From NCBI RefSeq assembly GCF_023065955.2, contig NW_026623078.1, forward strand, positions 10,116,199-10,180,198: 64,000 bases of DNA, in the 5' to 3' direction. The notes under the pieces are model-generated. The model had not been told where the DNA came from, searched no databases, and saw only the letters and a list, made by a program, of their open reading frames with translations. Shown in pieces: positions 11,615 through 22,049 of this stretch (positions within the stretch are counted from its first letter, which is position 1; each line of letters begins with the position of its first letter). Position numbers and translations under genes: made by a program. Source of the DNA: Ursus arctos. Lineage: Eukaryota > Chordata > Mammalia > Carnivora > Ursidae.

Positions 11615-13195
11615 AAACTGTAGGAAAATGACATTGTTTCTACTGGTTTTACAAAAACAATTTGTAATTGGCCTTGAGGGAGTCTGAGAATGGCAGTCAA
11701 AGCACACCAGTGGCAGCTGGGCAAACACCAGCTTCCCTTCTGTTTTTTGACCCCTCCCGGTGGCTCTGGTTAGTGGGTTCTAGTCAAGGGAACATTTAGA
11801 AACAAATGTTAGCCTCTGCAAGCGTTGCTGAGGTCAGAGTGCAGAGGAAGGGGTTTGGGGTAAGGTTGGCACTGGTGATTGGGTCTGACTCTATGATGTG
11901 CAGAGCTGGCCTTAATAGTCAGACTTGAGCAGTAACCTGGCAGATGAGTGTAGATGGGACCTGAAGTCAGCAGGATGGGGAGGTGTGGGGGGCTGGGCCT
12001 GGGCGACTCAGGTAGCTGGGTGAGGGACTTTAACAGCAGGCATCCTGGACTGTGTGTAGCCATGAGGCAGGCAGCGTCCTGGTGGAAGCAGGGGTACATG
12101 TGGGGCTCCATGAACCCTGGATGTGGTGCTTGGACCAGAAGAGGGCAGGGCATACAGGGAGCTTCTGACTTGCAGCAGTTTATTATACCACATACCATAA
12201 TTGTGGAAGATGGAAGCTAAACAGATTAGTTAAAAGAATAAATGAATGGATGAGTGACTAAAATATAAATGGTTGAATAATGGATCCAACTCCAAGTTAG
12301 GAAGCCGTCTTCATCCTGCCTCACTGTTATTTCCTTGGTTTTTCTCATGTCAGGAAGCAGAGGGGCCCAAGATATGTGCCCCCAGCACGTGCTAGTTGAG
12401 CATTTCTCTGCAGATCATCTCCCAGGAATCAAATAAAGAGGATATTGGAGACCAGTGCTTGAAAGTGAGTTTTGGCACATTGCCCCATTCTTACCTTGGC
12501 AAGTCTGATCTTGTTTTGGTTCCTGTCTGGGGCTTGCAGTGTCCGTTTATATACTACATTTCACACTTTGATTATTGCCTTCGAATCCCCATTTGTAAGG
12601 GCCTGGTTTTTGTTACTATTTCAATGCATTAGGGTGCCTTTGTTAATGTGTACTCTGTTTTCTTAAAAATTAAGGGTCATTTATCTTTATTCTTTTTCTT
12701 ACAGGGAACATCCCTGAGCAAGCAGGCAGTGCCTGTGTACTTTGCTTCTTCTAATTCTGTAAGCCAGGTAGAATTCAGGTCTAGTGCTTGTAGGTTGGAG
12801 TTTCCTTTACTATAAGCTGCTGGTCTTTGTATTGTACCTTCGGATGGCTATGAGCTTGAATCCATGAAGCAATGCTATGAATAGCTACCAATTTATTTCA
12901 GTGAATTCTAAAACCTGTTAAAAATAGAACCTTGCAGAGACTTCATTTTCTTCTCTGTTTCTATAGCTCATGTGACAAAACATGTCTCTGTAAATCTTTT
13001 CAATTTCAAAGAACTTTGCTTTGCTTTCCTACTAATGTCTGACTAAAAAAAATTATTTCTAAAGCTCAAAATGAGAAAAATGGTTTGAATCAAATCTGTT
13101 AAATTCCCACAATTTATTTTCAACTTAACACAAGTTAAAGTGAATATATGTGTATTTCACGCTTGTCACAGTGCTTGTTCATAGTTGGTCCTTAG
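11615..13195. other. Moderately GC-richer intergenic stretch
   Basis: 11,700-12,200 is richer in G and C than its surroundings, with open frames on both strands up to 129 codons (minus, 11,809-12,198). The frames overlap antisense to each other and show no domain or signal peptide, so I do not call a gene. The remainder is AT-rich with no repeat recognised. Confidence 0.45.
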
Positions 13196-13196
13196 T

Positions 13197-13733
13197 GTGA
13201 TCATTAATTTTGTGTCAAGACCAAAGTACCCAGATAATTGACCAAGCATTATTCTTGATGTTTCTCTAAAGGTGTTTGGCTCAGGTCATGATCTCAGGGT
13301 CATGAGGTTAAGCCCTGAGTCGGCTTCATGCTGTGCGTGGAGCCTGCTTAAGATTGTCTCTATCTCTCACCCTCCGTGCCTCCCCCAACTCAAAAAAATA
13401 AAGGTATTTTTATATGAAATTAACATTTAAATTGGTAGAATTGAGTAAAGCAGATTGCCCCCCATTACGTGGGGGGGCCTCTAAGCAACTGTAGGCCTTA
13501 ATAGAACTGACCTCCTCCGACAGGAGGGAGCTCTGCCAGCTCACTGCCTTTGGACTCAAGCTGCAGTGTCAGTTCCTTCCTGGGTGCAAGCCTGCCCTGC
13601 AGATTTAGATTTGCCCCTTTCCACAGCCGTGTGATCCAGTTCCTTAAATCGAATCTCTCTCTTTCTGTGTCTAGGTACCCCCCTCCCCCACACCATGCTC
13701 TGTGTCTCTGATGAGCCCTGACTAATACACTTA
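13197..13733 (+). mobile_element. Old LTR-like interspersed repeat, split by a Can-SINE
   Basis: Same family as 17,985-18,490. Shared order: tg...attaattttgtgtcaa at the left, tagaattgagtaaagcagat and gggggggcctctaagcaact in the middle, tgatccagttccttaaat and tgactaatacactta at the right end. TG at the left and TACA at the right suit a MaLR/ERVL-type LTR, but the family name is from memory. The Can-SINE at 13,278-13,398 interrupts it. Confidence 0.55.
13278..13398 (+). mobile_element. 5'-truncated Can-SINE
   Basis: Starts at ggctcaggtcatgatctcag, lacking the tRNA-like head, and ends in ctcaaaaaaataaa. Near-identical duplications taaaggtgttt (13267-13277) and taaaggtattt (13399-13409) flank it, so it inserted in this truncated form. 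Confidence 0.85.
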
Positions 13734-14148
13734 GCCACATTGGGTTTTGTCATTTCTTCCTTCTCATGAGGTGGCAAACCTTTGGTGCACGTGTGTCCTG
13801 CTCACCTTTGCAATCTTCCATCCTAGCACAATCCCGGCATGAGGAAGATGCACAGTCATGTTTATTAAAATAAATTAGACACCTCCTTTTTTTCATTTTT
13901 ATTATATTCCTATTTTCTTTTCCCTTTTTAACCAGTATTTTATATTTAACCAGGTCAGTGACAATAAGTATGCATTAGTGATGTCCATGACACAATGAAG
14001 TTTTTAAAAATATCTATGAATGTCCAAGATAGATGGAATTATGCTTCAGTATGATTTTGAAATTTTGGATATTTTGTTTCTTCTATAGCTGGTAGTCATA
14101 TGGTACCTGAAGTACTGCCCAGACATATTAGTGCCAATATTTAATATA
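13734..14148. other. AT-rich sequence, nothing recognised
   Basis: No gene or repeat recognised between the LTR-like element and the next Can-SINE. Confidence 0.45.
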
Positions 14149-14156
14149 AATTAGAG

Positions 14157-14357
14157 GTCTTTGGTTTTTTTTACAGAAAGAGAAAGCACAAGTGGGAGGA
14201 GAGGGGCACAGGAAGAGGGAGAGAGAGAATCTCAAGCAGGCTCCACACCCAGGGCAGAGCCTGACACAGGACTCCATCTCACAACCCTTAGATCATGACC
14301 TGAGGCAAAATCAAAAGTTGGACGCTTAACTGACTGAGCCACCCAGACACCCCTATC
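14157..14357 (-). mobile_element. Can-SINE, diverged
   Basis: Poly-T and GA-rich tract at left, aactgactgagccacccaga at right. Short duplication aattagag at 14149-14156 and 14358-14365. The tail has lost the usual ATTTATTTATTT section, indicating age. Confidence 0.9.
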
Positions 14358-14542
14358 AATTAGAGTTTCTATGTACGGTATTCACTGAAGCAAATGGAAA
14401 TTATACATGGCACATGGAGCAGGTTAGGCTATAGAATTTCTGACCTTTATTTTCAGTTAAAACAGGAAACACTGAACTGATACTATTTCTTGTTAAATGA
14501 TGTCTAGTACTGCACACCTTTTTTGTTGAATGATTGTGTTTT

Positions 14543-14770
14543 AAGTGTTATCCTGGTAAATGAAAACCTGAGGTAAAGAATACCTGCAAAACTGCTAATG
14601 GCCTTCTTTACCTTGGGTGAAGGAAACTGGCATTGACTGCTCCCTGTAAGGTATTAAAATTGCATGATTTAATTATTCATCAGCAATATTGGACTTGCGT
14701 ATTTGTTACACTTACAGGAGTGAGGGATTTGTGTTAAGTAAATGGTGATAGGCTACACATACTTAGCTGT
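14543..14770. repeat. Local dispersed repeat, copy 2
   Basis: 14,546-14,612 matches copy 1 at 11,265-11,335. Weaker resemblance may continue to taaatggtgataggctacac (compare taatagcttacat near 11,410). Either an unnamed ancient interspersed repeat or the remains of a local duplication. Confidence 0.5.
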
Positions 14771-14835
14771 AAGAAGGCAGTTTTCTACTGCAGATTGTAA
14801 CATGTCTGGTTACAGAGAGCAGGACATTTAATAGG

Positions 14836-14864
14836 TGGTGATGATGATGATGGTGGTGGTGATG
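14836..14864. repeat. (GAT/GGT)n trinucleotide simple repeat
   Basis: Consecutive tgg/tga units (tggtgatgatgatgatggtg and onward). Confidence 0.85.
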
Positions 14865-14869
14865 GAATC

Positions 14870-15635
14870 CAGTGGCCCTTTTCACACTTCTTTCTTCATG
14901 CACAGCTGAATATGTATGTGGGGTCTGAGGCCTGAATGTATTTACCAGTAGAACAACTTGCTGGTTAATTAGCTTGTTCTCTTCCTAAGGGCTTCTGCTC
15001 TGATTTTCATGCTTACTCACCTGAGCAGAGAATAAAATCAGACAATGACTTATCAGTGAGAGCTCAAGAGAGTTCTTGCTCTAGACAGCAGGACAATGAT
15101 CTCTATGGAAATTTGACATCTACATATTCAGACACCTGACTTACATTTCCGGAAGGCAGTGTGAGGATCTCCATTAATCACCATCCCCTACCTCCACCAG
15201 AAGGATTCAGTTTTTAGATAACAGAGAATTTTTTAATGAACATAGTATAAATAGGTACCACTCTGGCTTATGTGATTTCAAAGACATTTCAGACCAAATG
15301 TTATGTCACAAAATTTAGCTTATTTCTACTGTCTTTCTTTCCTACATGGTATGTTTACTAATTTACTGAGTTTTTCCTTTGTTTAGAGATCTTTCATTTT
15401 ACCTTTTATTTTGTTTAATGAATATTAAAGCCAATTTATTTTTTGTTGTTCAGCCTTTTATGTTGGGCCTTCTTATTCCGCCCCTTCATGCACTACTTAA
15501 ATTTTTGTGCATCTTCCTCTGTTTTTTCCTAGTATTTTTACCATGTAATATTCATATCTAAAATATACTTTGTTTCTATTTCTAATTGAATTTTATTTAT
15601 TTTCTATTTTTCTTACCTCTCCTAGGAAAATGGTG
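14870..15635. other. AT-rich sequence, nothing recognised
   Basis: Open frames here (for example 15,379-15,561) are rich in Phe and Leu, reflecting T-rich DNA. No repeat recognised. Confidence 0.45.
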
Positions 15636-15639
15636 GGAA

Positions 15640-15790
15640 AAAAATATGCTTTGGAGTCTGACTGTTTGGGTTTTAATCATTGGTCACGTTGCTCCTGTCA
15701 TGCCTCAGCTAGGTATCTTTAAAAAGGAACTAAGAAATATATGTATGTTCATGGAGTTGTTACAAATTGTAGATTTGCCCTTGAAATACA
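15640..15790 (+). repeat. MIR SINE fragment
   Basis: atgctttggagtctgactgt followed by tttgggttttaatc matches the MIR A-box/B-box head region, with a decayed core after it. Confidence 0.45.
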
Positions 15791-16009
15791 GTCAGTACTT
15801 CAGATATATTAGTTACCGTTGTTGTTTTTCTTTTTTTAGAATAGTCTATTGCAGATTCCAGTCCTTCTTACTAAAACATAGATTTTTGTCTCTGCAAATG
15901 ATTTATTTTTATTCTACTTTTTTCATTCCAGTAGTAGTTAATCTGTGATAAACAAAGGATGTGATGACTTGTGAAATCATTTTCTTTATTCTGTAGTCAT
16001 ATTTTGTAT

Positions 16010-16065
16010 GTACTACTCTGTACGTCTAGCACATAATAAATGCTCAATAAATATTTGTTTTATGA
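16010..16065 (+). repeat. L2/MIR 3'-end fragment
   Basis: tctagcacataataaatgct followed by caataaatatttgttt is the shared L2/MIR 3' terminus. Confidence 0.6.
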
Positions 16066-16228
16066 CTGTAATGCAAAGCTAACAGCTGTATTACAGTTTA
16101 TGTAAGTTTGGTGTCATATCATGAATTTGCCAACAATATATTTTTCCATCTTTCTATAAACAATATCAGCAAGTGTTTTTGTGTTCTATTTATCATTTGG
16201 AGGGCGCCGTGCTAGACAATACCATGAA

Positions 16229-16470
16229 TAATAATAAAAGCTAACACTTCCTTAACACTCAGTATTGGCTAGCATTGCTCCAAGTGCTTGAGCGAATTAT
16301 AATCCTTTTAATATCCTCAGGAAGCTGGACCTGTTGATTTCTATTTTGCAGATGAGTACACTGACTCACAGAAAGGGTAAGTGGCTGCCACAAGTCACAT
16401 GGTTAATAAAGTAGCATAGTAGGGCTTTGAGCAATGCCTTTCTGGCTTTGGATTCTGTGCCTTTAATAAT
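16229..16470 (-). repeat. MIR SINE, near full length
   Basis: Runs from the antisense 3' end (aataataataaaagctaaca) through tgctccaagtgcttgagc, ttgcagatgagtacactgac, cagaaagggtaagtggctgc and caagtcacatggttaataaa to the head region. One of the best preserved MIRs here. Confidence 0.75.
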
Positions 16471-16624
16471 TATTCTGTATTTCCACCAAAATGCAGAGTC
16501 CGTGTTACCAGGGAACTTACAGCCTATCACATTATGGTGTTTGTCACCACGCAACATAGCCGTTTGTTCTGTCTCATTCGATCTACCACGGGGTCTACTT
16601 TTGTAGATAGTGGTGTGGTTTTGG

Positions 16625-17060
16625 AATATAGGTTAGGTTTGGTAAGGTGAGGTCCGGAGCCAATGACCAAGAAAGAATTCTCGAGATGTCTTTTGTGCAA
16701 AATGGTGGTTTTATTAAAGCATGAGGACAGGACACGTGGGCAGAAAGAGCTGCTGTACCAGGGTTGTGAAGGGTGGCTGATTATATGCTTGGGGTTGGGA
16801 GAGGTAAGGAAAAAGGGAGGTTTTCAAAAGAACTTTCATTGCTAAAGAGGACTTACAAGATACCGGAGGCCTTGCCATTGTCAAGTTAAGGTTGGTTTTC
16901 CCTCCAGCAAGACATTAACATTAAGATAGTCGGGACCTTCCTGAAAAAATGTCTCGCGTGTCCAACCCAGAAGTAGGGGGGAGAAGGAGGTTGTGTGGTG
17001 TCAGCCTCACTTTGTCTTCAGGGAGATTTCTGCTCCCTCATCAATGTAAGCCTATGAGCT
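16625..17060 (-). mobile_element. Class I (gamma-type) retroviral LTR, probably solo
   Basis: On the minus strand a CA-rich U3-like section is followed by AATAAAA (complement at 16,709-16,715) about 40 bp before a CTCGAGAATTCTTTCTTGG-type U5 (complement near 16,673-16,690) and GGACCTCACC. That U3-polyA-U5 arrangement is typical of gammaretrovirus-like LTRs. No internal retroviral sequence is seen on either side, so it appears solo. The U3 edge near 17,060 is approximate. It is unrelated to the LTRs of the element at 29,259-35,553. Confidence 0.65.
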
Positions 17061-17064
17061 TTTC

Positions 17065-17984
17065 TGTCTTGGTTTATTTTCTGCTTTGGTACACAGATTT
17101 GCTTAGTGCCTATATGGTGATGAAATTTTCATTGATAAAGTGATAAAATCTTCACTATTCATCAGTTTTTGTTTTCAATTTTTGCCAATTTATTATAATG
17201 TATAGACTGGGATTATGTACTAATGCGTTAATTTGGACAAGAAAAAAAAAGCTCAGTAAATGAAATCTTTAACCTTTTCTCAATCTACCTTTACCATGAC
17301 AGTGTCAGGTCTTCTGAGTTTAGTCCTTTCTCTGAACTGTCTCTTTCATATGCAAGGAGAATTGGTAGGTGTTAATTATCACCAAAAGTGAGATTAAAGC
17401 AACAAAAATTCCATTAAGCAGAATTAATTACTAGGCTGGCATTTAACTGAAAGTTTTTAAGCAAATAATAAGAGGCCATGAACATGTACATCTTACTATT
17501 GACAGTTATAGTTTAAAATAATGATTATTAAAATAATCTGTTTCCCAGCATCTCTTTCACTTTCCTCAAGAAGTGAGTGTGCACTTGTCTATGCTGATAC
17601 AAGAGTGAGGGTATTCTCCTCACTGTTTGTCCCATCCTCATCCTACAGGCCATTGAAAAATTGCTCTACTCCTCTTGCAAGCCCAGATGTGTTTCCTCTA
17701 TACCTGGTGGACATTCTTTGTTTTCTCTGCACAGAAATACAATGGTAACTGCTCAGTATATATTTATGTTTAGATATGCCGTTTTTAAGAGAGCAAAGAT
17801 TTTGGCAGAGAAGAATGAATATGGTTTCTGTTCTTCTGATTTCTCTGTGTCCAAAGCCACTGCTCACGTATTTCATTGAATTTGATGACTTGATATGTTC
17901 TCCAAATACCATGTTAGTTTATGGAATTTCAACACCTTACCTATCATCCTAATCATAGCATATATTTTGTCTCAAGAATAGGTA
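17065..17984. other. AT-rich sequence, nothing recognised
   Basis: Overlapping opposite-strand frames at 17,521-17,912 argue against coding. No repeat recognised. Confidence 0.45.
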
Positions 17985-18490
17985 TGGTAATTAATGTTAT
18001 GTGTCAATTTACCTGGCCATAGGATGCTGAGATTAACTGTTATTCCTGGTTGTGTCTTTGTGACTGTTTTGGGGCAAGATTAGCATTTGAATGGCAGATT
18101 CAGTAAAGTAGGCAGCCCTCCCCAATGTGGGTGGGCCTCATCCAATTTGTTGAGGGCCTGAATAGTACAAAAGGTGGAGGAAAAAGGAATTAGCCCCCTT
18201 TTTCTGCCTTGCTGCTAATTTGGGACATCTTATCTCATCTTTTTTTGCCTTTGGACTCAGGTTTTCACCATTGGCTTTCCTGGATCTCAGGGCTTTGGTG
18301 TTAGACTGAATTACGTCATTGACTGGTTTCCAGAGTCTCCAGCTTTCAGACAGCAGGTCTTGGACATCTGCTTCCATAACTGTGTGAGCCAGTTCCTCAT
18401 AATAAATATCTGTCTATCTGTCTATCCATCTATCATCTATAGTCATGTCTCCTATTGATTCTTATTATGTGATGAACCTTGAGTAATACA
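17985..18490 (+). mobile_element. Old LTR-like interspersed repeat (same family as 13,197-13,733)
   Basis: About 506 bp, from tggtaattaatgttatgtgt to gagtaataca. Contains aaagtaggcagccctcccca, gtgggtgggcctcatccaat and tgtgtgagccagttcctcat, the conserved order seen in the other copy. TATC units (18,407-18,440) have expanded before the right end. MaLR/ERVL membership is inferred from the TG...ACTAATACA-like ends. Confidence 0.6.
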
Positions 18491-18494
18491 ACAG

Positions 18495-19335
18495 ATTTAA
18501 CTCTTTTACTTTTGGTTCTTGTGACTTGAGGGGTAACAGTAAAGAACACATCCAAAAACACTTCCCACAGCAAGTTGACCCAGCGCCTGACTTTGAGTTA
18601 ATCTTTTAGTTCCTAAATTTTCAAAAGAATCTGAAATAGAAAGGTTCCTGGGTGAGTTATTAAAAATATATAAAATGAATCAGACATGATCTTTGCCCTG
18701 AAAAGATTCATAGTAAAGTCCCAGGTCACTATGAGCAGAAAGTGTCTTCCTATTCAGGTGAGAAAATACAGAGTTGGGAGGATCAGATGCAGCTTTGTGA
18801 GGAAGGTAATTCCTAAGCTAGATTTTGAAGAATAATGAAGACCTTTCTTCTCCCAGGCTGACGAGACAGCATTTATTTTTCAGTTTAATCACAGTTATAT
18901 ATTTACATATACTGTGCTCTGATGTTTCAGAAAACTAAAAGGGAAGCCACTCCGGATACACTAGGAGTAATACTAGATCTTTCCACTGGTTTGATGTTGA
19001 CTTGAGGCAACGGCCAACGTTGAAGGGAAAATAGCAAAAACTAGGCTGCATCTAAAACTTGAGGGGCTTGAGTGCCAAGTAAAGGGACTTGGATAAAGTC
19101 TGGAGGAATGGGATGGGAAGTGAACAAGTCTGAGCTTTGGATATTTTAATTTAAGAACAGTGTGTAAAATGGATTAGAGGTGGAATGAGAGAACAATTAG
19201 GTGATAGCATATTCAGATCAAGGTAGCTACTGTATTGGCAGCTTGTGTATGTATGTTTAATTCAATTAAAGCTCTCTGGTCTGATTATTTTCTTAATGAG
19301 GTGGTTGAACTAATTTTTTTAGGAGGCTTAGTCCA
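18495..19335. other. Intergenic sequence, nothing recognised
   Basis: No coding signal or repeat recognised. Confidence 0.45.
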
Positions 19336-19355
19336 CTTCTTAAATTTCCTTTTTT

Positions 19356-19557
19356 TTTTTTTTTTTTTTTTTAAAGATTTTATTTATTTATGTGACAGAG
19401 AGACAGCCAGCGAGAGAGGGAACACAGCAGGGGGAGTGGGAGAGGAAGAAGCAGGCTCATAGCGGAGGAGCCTGATGTGGGACTCGATCCCGGAATGCCG
19501 GGATCACGCCCTGAGCCGAAGGCAGACGCTTTAATGACTGCGCCACCCAGGCGCCCC
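19356..19557 (-). mobile_element. Can-SINE, arctoid-type subfamily, long tail
   Basis: Flanked by ttaaatttcctttttt at 19340-19355 and 19558-19573 (16 bp, the T-rich part merging with the tail). Uninterrupted T run of about 20. Body reads GATCACGCCCTGAGCCG and CAGGCGCCCC, close to the young subfamily; one of the least diverged copies in the window. Confidence 0.96.
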
Positions 19558-19574
19558 TTAAATTTCCTTTTTTG

Positions 19575-21600
19575 ATTGATTATGAATCTTTAAGAACTCA
19601 ATGGCTTTAATACAATGAAACCATGGATTTCTTTCACCACAGGATCCATATATCAGCTCACAGAGAATTGTATGATGTAGAAAAATTCCTAAAGCAAATT
19701 TATTTTATTTTAATTCATTTGATTTTTCAAACTACATTTGTGACATATGGCATTTTGCACTGGGCACGTGAGAGAACACAGATAGCTGCGTTATCAAAAT
19801 AATGACACGGTATAGATTCTAAGTTTATAGAACTTGAAAATAAGTGGTTTCTTCCTCCTCTCCTCTCCTCAGATACACTCCAAATATGGTTGATGATGCA
19901 TGTACCAATATTTGCAGCTTTTTGATGATGAGATTAAGGATCATGTGTATTTTTTTTCCTCCTGGTGTACTGTACTACTGAATGCTAACAAGACGATCTC
20001 ATGCTTTTAGTATTTATTTTAATCCACTTGCCATGATGCCCTACTGATTGAAGGGAACATTTAGACCAATCTTGGGATGATTGGCAGGGGTTGGTTGAAG
20101 ATACTAGTCTGGTTAAAGTCTGGCTAATGTCTATTAAAGGGTTTTTCAGTGACCTGAAACTCTACTAATATCTTTGTACCTCACCTTTTTGCAAAAATTC
20201 TCAGTGTGTGTATGGTGAGTAAGATTGACACACAGTTTCAACAGCTGTGGGTAGTGCTGCAGAGACATGTGTTGAAATATATTGCATTCTTCTAGTAATA
20301 CATGTAAGCCATACATATAATTTTTAATTTATTCAACATCTAGCATTTGGTGGCCTTCTCAGATCAGAGCAGTGACTGTCTCCTCAGGATACATGCAGTT
20401 GTTTTAGATGATTATTTCTCTTCTGGAATTTCCAAAATAATTAATAACAAATTATTCATTTCATTAGAGAAATTAGCACTTACTACTTGCATCCAAATTA
20501 TAATCAGATGTCTGTCTTTTTTTTTTTTAATTTCATAAGATTCCTGCCTAGTTGAGTTGAGGGTCAGAGAAAGGAATAACTTAAGCATTTCTAACCGCTG
20601 TGTCTCTAGAGAAGGACAATTCGGCTGTCCTAGATTCTACAGCTAGTGAGACTGGCAAACAGCTTATGGTTCTTTTTTTTTTAAATCCTAGAGACCCCTT
20701 TTTTCTTACCTTGAACAGTTGGCAGCTGTGTTTAGGGAGTGATGCCAAGTCTAAGCAAAGTTGACTTAAAGGTGTAGGGCATGTGGGGGAACTAGTGGCA
20801 CCGTGAATGCACAGGAGACTGAGCTCCAAGCTGGCTTCAGGTAAAAAGAGACTTTCAGATGAGATGAAATTCGCTGCTTTCGTTTGGTGAGTCCCGGCTT
20901 TCATAAAATATGCACCAGTGTGTTTTAAAAAACTAAAAAAATAATTCAAGCAAGATAGAAATATGTGTACAAAGAAATATAGGTTTGAAAAAAAGAGTAT
21001 TCTTCTAATGTCTTTAGTATCCTTTCAATATATTTCAATATATAGGTCAAATCAATTGAATTTAGGACTTTAGAATAAGATTGGAGATGCAGAGATTGAG
21101 AAAGGAATATTTGGAAAAATAAAAGTGAAACCAGCATTGATAATTCTGATCCTGTTTGATAATACATATAACATTTCATTTCAGCAGGATGATATTTCTA
21201 CAATTAGTCTGGCCATTGCATTAGAGTCTGTATTTTTATTCGAATTAGAGAGTGTTCTTGGCGTTATGCACATTATCATCTTAGAGGAGAGGAAAGCATG
21301 TTAACATTTTACTAGAAATCCCAGTTTTCCTACGGTTAGACTACTAGGTTGTTTCCTTTTTGAATACACTAAAATTAACCATTAGTTCAGGTTTTTATTT
21401 TGTTATACTAGGAAACATGCTGTTTTCCAAAGTGAATGAATGTAGCTTCCAACATTTCAAATCATCCAGCTGTCTTTTTGTTCCTATCTAGAAGCACAGG
21501 CAATAACTCCATTAGCAAGTCATAAAAACCACAGACTGATAATTTTTAATTACAAAAAATCACCTTAGATTTCCAAATGGAGGTCAATGAAGTAAAACAA
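19575..21600. other. AT-rich single-copy stretch
   Basis: About 2 kb without a recognised repeat. A 122-codon minus frame (20,581-20,949) starts in low-complexity sequence and shows no domain; not called. Confidence 0.45.
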
Positions 21601-21602
21601 CC

Positions 21603-21830
21603 ACCATAACAATATTAATTAATGAGGACTAATACTTGCTGAGTCCTCCATATTGTATAGAGTGCTTTTATGTATTTTATTAGCTTTTGCACTTAACAAT
21701 TCTATGAGATAGGTAGATAAATCATTATTAAAATAACTTTTCTACAAGGGGAATTTATATTCCTAAGGACATATAGTTAAAAAGTGGTAAAATAATTCTC
21801 AAGCCTTTTGATTCCAAATTTCTTCTTCTT
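21603..21830 (-). repeat. MIR SINE, near full length
   Basis: Contains ggactaatacttgctgagtc (antisense 3' end), ctatgagataggtagataaa, and cctaaggacatatagttaaa, in the correct antisense MIR order. Confidence 0.65.
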
Positions 21831-21939
21831 TCAACCATTCTCAGGATGATGCATAAGGGATTTTTTTTTTTTTCCTTTTGGCTTCAGTAAGAGATAGCTC
21901 TGGCCCAGAAATTTGGAGAACACATCCCCCACATGCCAG

Positions 21940-22048
21940 ATCACTGATTTACTAGCTGCATGACCCAATGGCTCCTTTCATTAACTATAAATTGAGGGCT
22001 TTGAACTAGATAATTTTAAGTACTTTCAGCTATAAAATTTGGTGATTC
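21940..22048 (+). repeat. MIR-like SINE fragment
   Basis: actagctgcatgacccaatg, then ttgagggctttgaactagat, then cagctataaaatttggtgat. The pattern is that of MIR-class elements ending in the CTAGATGATCT/CTATGATTCT block. Confidence 0.5.
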
Positions 22049-22049
22049 T

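Noticed and set aside
11809..12198. 129-codon minus frame in slightly GC-richer DNA, considered as a possible exon
   Set aside because: Overlapping plus-strand frames of similar length, no clear splice context and no CpG enrichment; nothing specific to coding.
15586..15948. 120-codon plus-strand open frame
   Set aside because: Phe/Leu-rich translation of T-rich DNA, overlapping a MIR fragment.
19850..19872. CT-rich tract as a possible splice-site polypyrimidine signal (…cctcag)
   Set aside because: No open frame or coding-like sequence follows it; CT runs of this kind are common in the window.
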